Assembly: GCA_026168605.1 (NCBI GenBank)
Contig: JAPFDX010000035.1
Location: 1-37,924, forward strand
Source of the DNA: Roseburia sp.
GTDB lineage: Bacteria; Bacillota; Clostridia; Lachnospirales; Lachnospiraceae
Direction: 5' to 3'
Length of the DNA stretch: 37,924 nucleotides
Below the pieces are notes generated by a model that was not told the origin of the DNA, searched no databases, and saw nothing but the letters and a program-made list of their open reading frames with translations. Positions 28,160-36,208 of the stretch are shown piece after piece (position 1 is the stretch's first letter; every line of letters begins with the position of its first letter). The position numbers were made by a program, and so were the translations under genes.

Positions 28160-29113
28160 TTATTTATTATTCAAGAACATATGAACAATGCTAAGAAGCT
28201 TATCCGGTACTTCAAGCTGCGGGGTGAGACCTGCGTTGGAGATATAAGCTGTCTCGATCACCTGGTTCTTATTCGCATAGGAATCTGCGATGGAGACGGC
28301 GTTTGGAATATTGCGGCTCTCAATAATGCAGAGTGGTGTTGCCAGTTTCTTTAAAGTGTGGAGGATCGTGTTGTCCGTGTAATGCCCCTCCATACTTGCC
28401 ATCAGATATTTGCCGTGGCTTCTGTGCATATGGGACGCTTCAAAGTATGCGTCAAGCATTTTGCTGGACACAAGCTGCGGTTTGCAGAAATATCTCTCAC
28501 GCAGTTCTTTGGCAATATTGGTCTCATGTGTGCGGACATTGTAGATAAATGTTCCGACGATCGGTAGCTCAAGTAGTGTCTTTTTGACAGCGGAAAATTT
28601 GTCCGGCGTGTGTTCAAATTCATGGATATCCGGAGGATTGATGGCAACGATCCGGTTCATGAGATTCTTATCCATGTTCTGTGCAAGCACGGCGATGGAA
28701 ACAGAATTTCCGGTTGTGATCACATCCGGTTTTCCACCGATGACATTGTGGATAAAGTCGGTGACAAGCTGCACATACAGATAATTGGTGTAGGTGAGAT
28801 AAGGCTTGTCAGAGCGTCCGCATCCGAGAAGATCGAGTGTATAGACCGTGTAATCCTTTTCCAGTTTCTTGACCACACGGCACCATTCATAGGAAGATGC
28901 AATCGGATTCAGTTCGTGGATCAGAAGAAGCGGCGCACCGGTACCACGCTTGGTGTAGAAAATCTTGCCGTTCTTTGATTCAAAGTATTCGCCATTCTGT
29001 GATTTTAGAATCGTTTTCATTTGAGCTGTCATGTCGACAAAACGATTTGCAAGATGGATCGTTCCGGCGGCAAGAGCGGTCAAAAGAAAAAAGTGTTTTA
29101 CATTTTTTTTCAT
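28160..29113 (-). CDS. Membrane-anchored alpha/beta-hydrolase-fold protein, degenerate active site
   Basis: A 317-aa protein with an N-terminal hydrophobic anchor (HFFLLTALAAGTIHLA) and an alpha/beta-hydrolase fold: GTGAPLLLIHELNPIASSYEW, then YTVYTLDLLGCGRSDKP. The nucleophile elbow reads TGNSVSI, so the serine remains but the last glycine of GxSxG is Ser. In the catalytic-histidine region (SNAGLTPQLEVPDKL) the usual His is not seen; Leu or Thr stands there. The oxyanion-hole HG is HE. The fold is clear, but ordinary hydrolase activity is doubtful. It is transcribed alone from its own promoter and ends at a shared terminator. Confidence 0.8.
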   Translation of the reverse strand: MKKNVKHFFLLTALAAGTIHLANRFVDMTAQMKTILKSQNGEYFESKNGKIFYTKRGTGAPLLLIHELNPIASSYEWCRVVKKLEKDYTVYTLDLLGCGRSDKPYLTYTNYLYVQLVTDFIHNVIGGKPDVITTGNSVSIAVLAQNMDKNLMNRIVAINPPDIHEFEHTPDKFSAVKKTLLELPIVGTFIYNVRTHETNIAKELRERYFCKPQLVSSKMLDAYFEASHMHRSHGKYLMASMEGHYTDNTILHTLKKLATPLCIIESRNIPNAVSIADSYANKNQVIETAYISNAGLTPQLEVPDKLLSIVHMFLNNK

Positions 29114-29157
29114 AGGCCCTCCAACATATATATGACGTACTCGTAACTTATAACTAT

Positions 29158-29186
29158 ATTATAGCCGCTTTTTTCTGGTTATACAA
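29158..29186 (-). promoter_or_regulatory. Promoter of the hydrolase-fold gene
   Basis: On the minus strand TTGTAT (29181-29186) and a perfect TATAAT (29158-29163) are separated by 17 bp, about 45 bp before the start codon. It diverges from the kinase promoter about 40 bp away. Confidence 0.65.
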
Positions 29187-29224
29187 ATTAAATATTGAGA
29201 ATATATAAAAAATTTTCCTTTTCA

Positions 29225-29253
29225 TTGTACTTTTATTGGTATAAAATGATAAT
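29225..29253 (+). promoter_or_regulatory. Promoter of the two-component operon
   Basis: TTGTAC (29225-29230) and GATAAT (29248-29253) are separated by 17 bp, about 40 bp upstream of the kinase start. The whole interval is AT-rich. Confidence 0.55.
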
Positions 29254-29294
29254 AGATTAAAAAATATATTAACAAACATATGTTCGAGGTAGAA

Positions 29295-30314
29295 ATGCTT
29301 GTATCATATTTAGAAAAGTTTCAAAGTGAGTATATGCAGAAGCAGTTTCATTTAGAAAAACTGATCAGTGATCTGCAACTGCGCTTGAAAGAGAATACAG
29401 AATTTATCCGGATGCTGGAGGACAAGAACGATCCGAATTACGAAGCCTTTACTCCCCGTGAGGTAAACAGCAGAGATAAGGAGAAGATTCTTGAACTGCG
29501 GGAAGAGCAGAAGGATTTGCGGGAGGAACTGATAAAGCAGGAAGAAGAACTCCAGAAATGTAAGGAGCGGCTGATCGAACTTGCCATTATATTTCGCGAG
29601 GCGAAGAAGTATTTATCCGGGGAGGAACATAAGATTGAAGTCACCAATGAATCTTATGGTATTGCACTCCTGGAAATGCAGGAAAATGAGAGACAGCGTA
29701 TATCCAGAGATCTGCATGATTCCACGGTCCAGAATCTGACCGGGATGATACATAAAGTAGAACTTTGCAGTAAGCTGGTGGATATGGATCCGGTGAGATG
29801 TAAGCTGGAGCTTGGTATGCTTTCCAAGACGCTGAGGGACATCATTGATGATACCCGGTATATGATTTACAATCTGCGCCCAATGGCGTTTGACGACATT
29901 GGACTGGATGCAGTGATCGAAAGGTCGATTGACAAGCTGCAAAAATTAGAGCACAAGAAAATTGAATTTTCTGTGAGTGGAGAGTCTTATAACCTAAAAC
30001 CGGTCATTGGTATTACATTGCTCCGTATTATTCAGGAGGCGTGCAGTAATGCAGTTCATCATGCGCAGGCATCTTATATCAAGGCAAGTATGCATTATTA
30101 CCCTGATAAAGTTTCTGTCTGTATTGAAGACGACGGGAAGGGATTTAATATCAGTGAAATCGTAGGCAATAAAAAAGATAATTCCGGTTTTGGATTGCTG
30201 ATGATGCAGGAGAGAGTCAATCTTTTGTCAGGAACGATTGAGATAGATTCGAAAGAAAATTGCGGTACAAAAATAACAGTCAATGTACCAATCAAAAATA
30301 AGGAGGAATTGTAG
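29295..30314 (+). CDS. Cytoplasmic sensor histidine kinase, DegS-like
   Basis: A 339-aa HisKA_3-type kinase with no membrane segment. The first 120 residues are a long coiled coil (EEQKDLREELIKQEEELQKC), as in DegS. The phosphoacceptor histidine is in ERQRISRDLHDSTVQNLTG. The HATPase domain has QEACSNAVHHAQASY (N box), EDDGKGFNI and SGFGLLMMQERV (G boxes). I prefer the ATG preceded by GAGG at 5 nt over one five codons upstream that lacks a ribosome site. It lies 2 nt before its response regulator. The input signal is unknown but must be sensed inside the cell. Confidence 0.9.
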   Translation: MLVSYLEKFQSEYMQKQFHLEKLISDLQLRLKENTEFIRMLEDKNDPNYEAFTPREVNSRDKEKILELREEQKDLREELIKQEEELQKCKERLIELAIIFREAKKYLSGEEHKIEVTNESYGIALLEMQENERQRISRDLHDSTVQNLTGMIHKVELCSKLVDMDPVRCKLELGMLSKTLRDIIDDTRYMIYNLRPMAFDDIGLDAVIERSIDKLQKLEHKKIEFSVSGESYNLKPVIGITLLRIIQEACSNAVHHAQASYIKASMHYYPDKVSVCIEDDGKGFNISEIVGNKKDNSGFGLLMMQERVNLLSGTIEIDSKENCGTKITVNVPIKNKEEL

Positions 30315-30316
30315 CT

Positions 30317-30958
30317 ATGGCAATAAAATTGATGATTGCAGACGATCATTCCATGATACGCGAAGGATTAAAGCAGCTTCTTGAGTTGGAGGGAGAATTT
30401 GAAGTAATCGCAGAGGCAGCCGATGGTGTGGAGTGTATTGAGAAGTTGAAAGAGGTGACGCCGGAAGTTTTACTTCTGGATATCAATATGCCGAATATGA
30501 ATGGACTTGAAGTTCTTGAAAAAATAAAAGAACTCAAATGGGATGTCAGGGTTCTCGTTCTTACAGTCCACAATGAAGTGGAATATTTATTGAAAGCAGT
30601 CGATATTGGAATCAACGGTTATCTCCTCAAAGATTCTGAATCAGCGGAATTGAAAAAAGCAATCCTTTCAGTAGTCAATGGGGAAGACTATATTCAGCCG
30701 AGTCTCATTCCGGTCTTAAATGCAAAGATGATTGACCGCAGTAAGGATAATGAGAAACTTGAAAAGTTGACGAAGCGGGAACTTCAGGTATTAAAACTCC
30801 TTGCGATTGGAAAGTTGAACCGTCAGGTTGCAGAAGAATTGGATATCAGTGAGCGAACGGTTAAGAATCATGTCTCTAGTATTTTTAAGAAGATAGATGT
30901 CAAAGACCGCACGCAGGCAGCAGTTTTTACAATCCGCAATAACTTGATCAATATCTAA
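30317..30958 (+). CDS. LuxR/NarL-type response regulator, DegU-like
   Basis: A 213-aa regulator. The receiver domain starts MIADDHSMIREGL, with the phosphoacceptor Asp in VLLLDINMPNMNG, Thr in VLVLTVHN and Lys in GYLLKDSES. The LuxR-type helix-turn-helix at the C-terminus reads LTKRELQVLKLLAIG and ISERTVKNHVSSIFKKI. AAGGAGGAA precedes the start. It is paired with the kinase just upstream; whether it is a true DegU orthologue cannot be settled here. Confidence 0.92.
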   Translation: MAIKLMIADDHSMIREGLKQLLELEGEFEVIAEAADGVECIEKLKEVTPEVLLLDINMPNMNGLEVLEKIKELKWDVRVLVLTVHNEVEYLLKAVDIGINGYLLKDSESAELKKAILSVVNGEDYIQPSLIPVLNAKMIDRSKDNEKLEKLTKRELQVLKLLAIGKLNRQVAEELDISERTVKNHVSSIFKKIDVKDRTQAAVFTIRNNLINI

Positions 30959-31015
30959 AGTTATTTTATTTGACATAAGAGTGACCCGTGAAGAGTGGCA
31001 CTCATTGTTAGCAGA

Positions 31016-31056
31016 TTCCCGACAATGTTTCACGTGAAACATTGCACGGGAATTTT
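31016..31056 (+). terminator. Terminator-like hairpin containing a parS site
   Basis: The stem pairs 31016-31021 (TTCCCG) with 31047-31052 (CGGGAA) and 31023-31033 with 31034-31044, with no more than a minimal loop, and is followed by TTTTG. It sits 58 bp after the response regulator stop. Its upper part is a perfect 22-bp palindrome that includes parS. Confidence 0.55.
31026..31041. promoter_or_regulatory. parS centromere site 1
   Basis: A perfect 16-bp parS palindrome, TGTTTCACGTGAAACA, the binding site of ParB/Spo0J. The flanks extend the symmetry to 22 bp (31023-31044). Confidence 0.96.
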
Positions 31057-31128
31057 GTTTCACGGAGAAATTAATAGGATTTTGTGTTATGAAAAAGAGA
31101 GGTCTACCAGTATTTGTTTTACAAAAAA

Positions 31129-31144
31129 TGTTTCACGTGAAACA
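31129..31144. promoter_or_regulatory. parS centromere site 2
   Basis: A second perfect TGTTTCACGTGAAACA, 103 bp from the first and about 80 bp upstream of parA. Between them, at 31056-31071, lies a degenerate copy that keeps only the left half (TGTTTCACG). Confidence 0.96.
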
Positions 31145-31152
31145 TATTCTAC

Positions 31153-31181
31153 TGGAAATAAGATTTTATAAGTGATATAAT
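31153..31181 (+). promoter_or_regulatory. Probable parA promoter
   Basis: TATAAT (31176-31181) is perfect, with TGGAAA (31153-31158) at 17-bp spacing as a weak -35. It starts 9 bp after parS site 2, so ParB bound there could affect its activity. Confidence 0.45.
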
Positions 31182-31224
31182 GTGATGGTAGATAAATAAG
31201 GAAAGTGAAAACGAGGAGAGGAAA

Positions 31225-31992
31225 ATGAGCAGAATTATAGCGATTGCAAATCAGAAAGGCGGGGTTGGCAAGACGACAACATCCATAAATCTATCAGCTT
31301 GTCTTGCAGAAGCAGGGAAGAAAGTATTGACGATTGATCTGGATCCGCAGGGAAATATGACAAGTGGACTCGGTGTAGATAAGAACGAACTGGAAAATAC
31401 GGTATATGAGCTGATGCTGGATGAGTGTTCCATCAAAGAGAGTATGACGGATACAGTAGTGGAAGGAATGAAAATCATTCCGTCGAATGTGAATCTTGCC
31501 GGAGCTGAGATTGAATTGCTTGGCATCAATGAGAAGGAATATATTTTAAAAAATGCTGTGGACTATATCAGGGATGATTATGACTTTATCATTATTGACT
31601 GTCCTCCTTCATTAAATATGCTCACGATCAACGCGATGACCACGGCAGATTCTGTGTTAGTTCCGATCCAGTGTGAGTACTATGCGTTGGAGGGATTGAG
31701 CCAGTTGATACATACGATCGATCTCGTACAGCAGAGACTGAATCCAAATCTTGAGATCGATGGCGTCGTGTTTACGATGTACGATGTGAGAACCAATCTC
31801 TCCAATCAGGTTGTGGAGAATGTCAAAGAGAATCTGGACGCAAAGATTTATGAGACTTTGATACCGAGAAATATCCGTCTGGCGGAAGCTCCTTCCCACG
31901 GGCTGCCAATCAATATGTATGACGCAAAATCTGCCGGAACAGAGAGCTATCGTTTGTTGGCAAAAGAAGTTATGGAGAGAAAAGGGGTATAA
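31225..31992 (+). CDS. parA: Chromosome partitioning ATPase ParA (Soj)
   Basis: A 255-aa ParA/MinD-type ATPase. The deviant Walker A is QKGGVGKTTTSINLS near residue 10, the A' motif is TIDLDPQGNMTSGLG and Walker B is FIIIDCPPSLNML. In Firmicutes Soj also modulates DnaA, which fits its position close to oriC. GAGGAGAGG lies before the ATG. parB follows 2 nt after its stop. Confidence 0.97.
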   Translation: MSRIIAIANQKGGVGKTTTSINLSACLAEAGKKVLTIDLDPQGNMTSGLGVDKNELENTVYELMLDECSIKESMTDTVVEGMKIIPSNVNLAGAEIELLGINEKEYILKNAVDYIRDDYDFIIIDCPPSLNMLTINAMTTADSVLVPIQCEYYALEGLSQLIHTIDLVQQRLNPNLEIDGVVFTMYDVRTNLSNQVVENVKENLDAKIYETLIPRNIRLAEAPSHGLPINMYDAKSAGTESYRLLAKEVMERKGV

Positions 31993-31994
31993 TT

Positions 31995-32912
31995 ATGGCG
32001 GCAAAAAAAGGCGGTTTAGGAAAAGGGATTGATTCGCTGATCCCTAACAAGGTGGCACGGACACCGGAATCCGGAAATATAAAATCTGATATAAAAAACG
32101 AGAAAGTAGTGGAAGGCGTACTCGTAAATATCAGTAAGGTGGAGCCGAACCGTGAGCAGCCGCGCAAAAATTTTGACGAGGATGCTTTGCAGGAACTGTC
32201 GGAATCCATCAAACAGTTTGGGGTTTTACAGCCGCTGCTGGTTCAGGACAAAAAAGATTATTATGAGATTATCGCCGGAGAGAGAAGATGGCGCGCAGCG
32301 AAACTTGCGGGATTGAAGGAAGTTCCGGTTATCATCAAGGAGCTGAGCAGTCAGGAAGTTGTTGAGATCGCGCTGATCGAGAATATCCAGAGAGAAAACT
32401 TAAATCCAATCGAGGAGGCATTTGCCTATAAGAGACTTTTGACGGAGTTTCATTTGAAACAGGATGAAGTGGCTGAACGGGTATCCAAGAGCCGGACAGC
32501 GGTCACGAACTCCATGCGTCTCCTCAAACTGAATGAAAAAGTACAGCAGATGGTGATTGACGATATGCTGACAACCGGGCACGCGCGTGCGCTGCTTGGA
32601 ATTGATGATTCGGAGAAACAGTATCTTACAGCGCAGAAAATATTTGATGAAAAGTTAAGTGTGCGTGAGACTGAGAAGCTGGTAAAGAAGATCCAGCAGG
32701 AAAAGGATCAGCCGGTGGCAAAGGAAGTGCCGAAGGCAGATCCGAAGATGGAGGCAATCCTGCATGATCTGGAAGAAAAAATGAAAATGATCCTCGGAAC
32801 CAAGGTTGCCATCAACCAGAAGGATGATAAAAAGGGAAAAATAGAAATAGAGTATTATTCGATGGATGAGCTGGATCGCATCATTGATTTGATTCGCACA
32901 GTAAACAAGTAG
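31995..32912 (+). CDS. parB: Chromosome partitioning protein ParB (Spo0J)
   Basis: A 305-aa parS-binding CTPase clamp. The N-terminus KKGGLGKGIDSLIP is typical. The CTP-binding motifs are NREQPRKNFDE and AGERRWRAAKLAG with ENIQRENLNPIEEA. The helix-turn-helix is LKQDEVAERVSKSRTAVTNS, and the C-terminal dimerisation domain follows a charged linker. The two parS sites just upstream of parA are its expected loading sites. Confidence 0.97.
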   Translation: MAAKKGGLGKGIDSLIPNKVARTPESGNIKSDIKNEKVVEGVLVNISKVEPNREQPRKNFDEDALQELSESIKQFGVLQPLLVQDKKDYYEIIAGERRWRAAKLAGLKEVPVIIKELSSQEVVEIALIENIQRENLNPIEEAFAYKRLLTEFHLKQDEVAERVSKSRTAVTNSMRLLKLNEKVQQMVIDDMLTTGHARALLGIDDSEKQYLTAQKIFDEKLSVRETEKLVKKIQQEKDQPVAKEVPKADPKMEAILHDLEEKMKMILGTKVAINQKDDKKGKIEIEYYSMDELDRIIDLIRTVNK

Positions 32913-32941
32913 AACAAGTGTTCTAATAGGAAGGATATGTT

Positions 32942-33439
32942 ATGATAGCAGAATATTTAGGAATTGAGTCAGATTATATCATTCTTGGTCTGGCAGCCGC
33001 AGTCGTAATTCTTTTTATTCTTACGATTGTAAATATTGTCCAGATGAGAAAACTGAAAAAGGGTTACAAAGCTTTTATGAGCGGTAAGGGAGGCAAAAAT
33101 CTGGAGAACACGCTGATTGAACGGCTGAACCAGATCGACACGCTGATCGAAGCAAACAAAGAGAATGAGAACAGTATCAAAGAGATTTTTAAAAATATGC
33201 AGCTCACCTACCAGAAGATGGGGCTGATCAAGTATGACGCATTTCATGAGATGGGGGGCAAATTAAGCTTTTCTCTTGCAATGCTCGATAAACGCGACAG
33301 CGGATTTATCATCAATGCAATGCACACAAGAGAAGGCTGCTACACCTATATCAAAGAGATTGTGGACGGAAATTCTATCATTGTATTATCAGAGGAAGAA
33401 CAGAAGGCATTAAACAGGGCTATGGGTAAAGCGGAGTAG
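32942..33439 (+). CDS. DUF4446 family membrane-anchored protein
   Basis: A 165-aa protein with one N-terminal membrane helix (IILGLAAAVVILFILTIVNI), a charged helical stretch, and a compact domain with MGLIKYDAFHEMGGKLSFSL and GFIINAMHTREGCYTY. This is the DUF4446 family, commonly encoded next to parB in clostridia; the function is not known. AGGAAGGA precedes the ATG. It lies 30 nt after parB and 3 nt before the HD domain gene, so it probably belongs to the same operon. Confidence 0.88.
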   Translation: MIAEYLGIESDYIILGLAAAVVILFILTIVNIVQMRKLKKGYKAFMSGKGGKNLENTLIERLNQIDTLIEANKENENSIKEIFKNMQLTYQKMGLIKYDAFHEMGGKLSFSLAMLDKRDSGFIINAMHTREGCYTYIKEIVDGNSIIVLSEEEQKALNRAMGKAE

Positions 33440-33442
33440 GAA

Positions 33443-34480
33443 ATGAAGATACGTCTCGTAGGCACATTAAAAGGTGGGGAGAAACTGGCGGAGCCAGTGA
33501 TTACCGAGGAAAAGGAGATCCTGATACCGAAGGGGATGGTGTTAAAACCGGAGTATCTGGATTTGTTATCATTTCTCGGTATTGAGGCAGTCTGTGTGGA
33601 GGATCCTTATGAAAAGTGGGAAACCCCTCATTGGATCCTGGGCAAGGACAAGACGGAAAAGTACATCAGTCAGGTAAAGAAAATACTGGAAAAACACATT
33701 TATATGGAGAAAAACTCCTTAAAAAAATTAAAGCCATTGTCGGAGGAGATGGTGGAGGAACTTTTACAGGCAGATGAAAAAATGGTGATTGACGTGGAGG
33801 AGCGTGATGGAAACCTCTATGAGCACACCATTATGGTGACGATGCTTTCTGTTATGATTGCAAGACGTCTGAAAATGCCGAAAGAATTTTTAAAGGAGCT
33901 TGCGCTGGGATGTCTGCTGCATGATCTGGGGCTGCGGTACATCACGGTTCCCTATATCAATTTAGATATGCAGAACCGACCTGCCTCCGAATTATTTGAA
34001 TATAAGAAACACACGGTTCAGGCGTATTCTGCGCTGGAGGGCGAGGACTGGATCGGGTCAAATGCGAAAAAAATGATATTGTCACACCATGAGCGAAAAG
34101 ACGGATCAGGATTTCCTCTTCGGCAGAAAAACAGGGAGATGGAATGTAAGATCATTCAGGCGTGCGATGCGTTTGACTGTGCAATCTGTGGTATGGAATG
34201 TAAGCGTGTGAGAATCCAGCAGGCTCTTGAGCACCTGATGGAGTCGGCGGGGGTTCTGTTTGAACAAAAGATCATCAAGGAACTTGTCAATTTTGTGGGA
34301 CGTTATCCGGTGGGACAGAAGGTGCGCCTGACGTCGGGGGAGCTGGGAGTTGTCGTTTCACAGACAGACAATTCCATCTATCCGGTCGTCGGTGTGCTTG
34401 ATGACGGGGGACAACTCACAGACAAGCGATATAAGCTCAGTAAAAAAGAAAAATTGTCAATTCTCCAGTTGGAGGATTAG
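33443..34480 (+). CDS. HD-GYP-like domain protein
   Basis: A 345-aa cytoplasmic protein. Residues 1-120 form a poorly recognisable N-terminal region. The HD domain follows: HTIMVTMLSVM, LGCLLHDLGL (the HD pair), KKHTVQAY and LSHHERKDGSGFPL. The last corresponds to HHExxDGxGYP of HD-GYP cyclic di-GMP phosphodiesterases, with Phe in place of Tyr. The final 60 residues (PVGQKVRLTSGELGVVV) resemble the small beta domain seen at the end of many clostridial HD-GYP proteins. Activity on cyclic di-GMP is plausible, not shown. Confidence 0.82.
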   Translation: MKIRLVGTLKGGEKLAEPVITEEKEILIPKGMVLKPEYLDLLSFLGIEAVCVEDPYEKWETPHWILGKDKTEKYISQVKKILEKHIYMEKNSLKKLKPLSEEMVEELLQADEKMVIDVEERDGNLYEHTIMVTMLSVMIARRLKMPKEFLKELALGCLLHDLGLRYITVPYINLDMQNRPASELFEYKKHTVQAYSALEGEDWIGSNAKKMILSHHERKDGSGFPLRQKNREMECKIIQACDAFDCAICGMECKRVRIQQALEHLMESAGVLFEQKIIKELVNFVGRYPVGQKVRLTSGELGVVVSQTDNSIYPVVGVLDDGGQLTDKRYKLSKKEKLSILQLED

Positions 34481-34509
34481 GGACAGATAGAAGAAAGGGA
34501 GATGGAAGT

Positions 34510-35388
34510 TTGCACAAATTTCTAAGAGCCATCGGATTTTCCGAGTTGAAAAAGGAAGAACTTGAGGAGTTATTCGGGCAGATTTTAAAAAATCCGACCG
34601 TCCGAAAGATATCGACGGATTCGGAAGGAAATGAATTTGCCGAGATATCGAAAGAGTTTGGAGAATTTTTCGGGATCTCAGTCCGTGGAATTTACAGGGA
34701 AGACGATACCTTTGAGATAGAATATTATTATCCGTATCTTTTTGGAAAAGCGGTTTCTACGAGGGAGCCCGCAGATATTGAGAAGCACGCGGAAAAAGAA
34801 TCCTATGCAGGAATATGCGATGAAGTCCGAATTGGGGTTACGCTGATCTTTTATTTGCAGAATGTTGTGGATTATCTGGCGATCCGGCATAATAAGGGAT
34901 TTCGGTATATGTCGGACGGCGTGATCCTGGGAGCGCTGTCGACAGAGGGAAAGATACTTCTTCCGGTCAATAAGGCGGAAAATAAGGTTCATTCCCAGAA
35001 GGAGAAAAGCGCGGAGCGCAGCCAGATGATCGCAGCCGCTCGCGACGGTGATGAGGATGCGCTGGAAAATCTCACGCTGGAGGATATGGATCTGTACGCC
35101 ATGCTTTCACGCCGCATTTCCCATGAGGATATCTTAAGCATCGTCAATTCTTACTTTATGCCGCATGGAATCGAGAGCGACCAGTATGCAATCCTCGGGG
35201 AGATTGTGGACTTTGCACTGCTTCAGAATCATCTGACAGAGGAAAATGTTTACTGTCTGGATATTGTATGCAATGATATTCCGCTCAGCGTGTGTATCAA
35301 TGAAAAAGATCTTCTCGGAGAGCCTCACATTGGAAGAAGATTTAAGGGAAATATCTGGCTGCAGGGAAGCATCCGGTATGAGGACTGA
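34510..35388 (+). CDS. DUF3881 family protein
   Basis: A 292-aa soluble protein starting HKFLRAIGFSELKKEELEEL, with a middle part GICDEVRIGVTLIFYLQNVV and an acidic C-terminal domain. It matches DUF3881, a family largely restricted to Lachnospiraceae; its function is unknown. The start is TTG, 8 nt after AAAGGGAG; no ATG is near. It lies 29 nt after the HD gene and ends the parAB-region operon at a strong terminator. Confidence 0.82.
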   Translation: MHKFLRAIGFSELKKEELEELFGQILKNPTVRKISTDSEGNEFAEISKEFGEFFGISVRGIYREDDTFEIEYYYPYLFGKAVSTREPADIEKHAEKESYAGICDEVRIGVTLIFYLQNVVDYLAIRHNKGFRYMSDGVILGALSTEGKILLPVNKAENKVHSQKEKSAERSQMIAAARDGDEDALENLTLEDMDLYAMLSRRISHEDILSIVNSYFMPHGIESDQYAILGEIVDFALLQNHLTEENVYCLDIVCNDIPLSVCINEKDLLGEPHIGRRFKGNIWLQGSIRYED

Positions 35389-35400
35389 TGAAAAAACAGA

Positions 35401-35441
35401 AAAGAGGCGGAACATTACACCCCAATGTTCCACCTCTTTTT
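35401..35441. terminator. Bidirectional terminator after the DUF3881 gene
   Basis: AGAGG/CCTCT and GGAACATT/AATGTTCC pair across one C-A mismatch around a 7-nt loop, followed by TTTTT on the plus strand and a T-rich run on the minus strand. It serves the DUF3881 gene and the convergent RelE gene. Confidence 0.88.
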
Positions 35442-35456
35442 CAGTTTCGCAGATAA

Positions 35457-35753
35457 TTATCGATTTCTCATATATTGTTTTAACTGGTCATAAAAATTTT
35501 CTCTGGTTCCAGCCATGATCACGACAATCACTTGATCTTCCACATATTCTACCGTATATGCCAGTTCATAATTTGTCTTGTTGTAGTAAATATCGTATCC
35601 GTACACACCGGACAAATCACCTGTCTTTGGTTCTCCAATCAGATAATTTTCACAAATTTTATCAACTGCTTCCCGGTATAATGCTTTCAGTTTTTTATCT
35701 TTCAATTTCTTTAGAAATTTTGCAGCGGGAGGAAGGAATCTTACTTCTGTCAT
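35457..35753 (-). CDS. RelE/ParE family type II toxin
   Basis: A 98-aa RelE-fold protein: VRFLPPAAKFLKKLKDKKLK at the start, GEPKTGDLSGVYGYDIYY in the middle, and YELAYTVEYVEDQVIVVIMAGTRENFY at the end, which is the usual final strand and helix. Such toxins cleave mRNA on the ribosome or, in ParE members, poison gyrase; the basic Lys-rich helix and this ending favour RelE. Its ATG overlaps the antitoxin stop (ATGA), so the pair is translationally coupled. Confidence 0.85.
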   Translation of the reverse strand: MTEVRFLPPAAKFLKKLKDKKLKALYREAVDKICENYLIGEPKTGDLSGVYGYDIYYNKTNYELAYTVEYVEDQVIVVIMAGTRENFYDQLKQYMRNR

Positions 35754-36130
35754 TCTTTTTCCTCCGTTGAAAAGATATCTTCATAGGTAGAATATTCTGA
35801 TTTTGAACGGGCAGCTTGTTCTGCTTCTACAAGTAATTTTTCTACTGCCGGACGAACTTCTCTCTGTGCTTTTTTGAACTGTGCAAGCAGATCATCGCCA
35901 CTGTAGCCTTGTGCGATCAGGTCTGCCAGTATCTGTTCTGCAAACTCTCCACCCGAGTTTGTTTTTGCCGGACGTATGATAAGTTCGTTTCCACGTACCA
36001 TACATTCTGCTTCTGTATCGAATCCCAACATAGAAAAAAATTTTTGTGGGATTGTAATCTGTCTTTTTGATGATATACTGACTTTTTTCATTTCAACGGG
36101 AATATTGCCTTTCATGATAGCTACTGACAT
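35750..36130 (-). CDS. AbrB/SpoVT-fold antitoxin
   Basis: A 126-aa protein whose first 55 residues form a swapped-hairpin AbrB DNA-binding domain (KVSISSKRQITIPQKFFSML, then ECMVRGNELIIRPA). The rest is helical and charged and should wrap the RelE-type toxin. The start is the ATG 9 nt after AAGGAG; a longer reading has no ribosome site. It precedes the toxin, as antitoxins usually do. AbrB-type domains more often partner MazF-like toxins, so this combination is less common. Confidence 0.85.
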   Translation of the reverse strand: MSVAIMKGNIPVEMKKVSISSKRQITIPQKFFSMLGFDTEAECMVRGNELIIRPAKTNSGGEFAEQILADLIAQGYSGDDLLAQFKKAQREVRPAVEKLLVEAEQAARSKSEYSTYEDIFSTEEKE

Positions 36131-36182
36131 ACGCTTCAGCTCCTTTCCTATTATATATAAGTTGATAATCATTTATTCAAAA

Positions 36183-36204
36183 TTCTTGGTTTCTTGGTTT
36201 CTAA
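36183..36204. repeat. Tandem 8-bp repeats in the AbrB-RelE leader
   Basis: TTCTTGGT occurs twice in a row (36183-36190 and 36191-36198) and begins a third time (TTCT). The block lies just downstream of the -10 box and may be the operator bound by the antitoxin. Confidence 0.5.
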
Positions 36205-36208
36205 ATTT

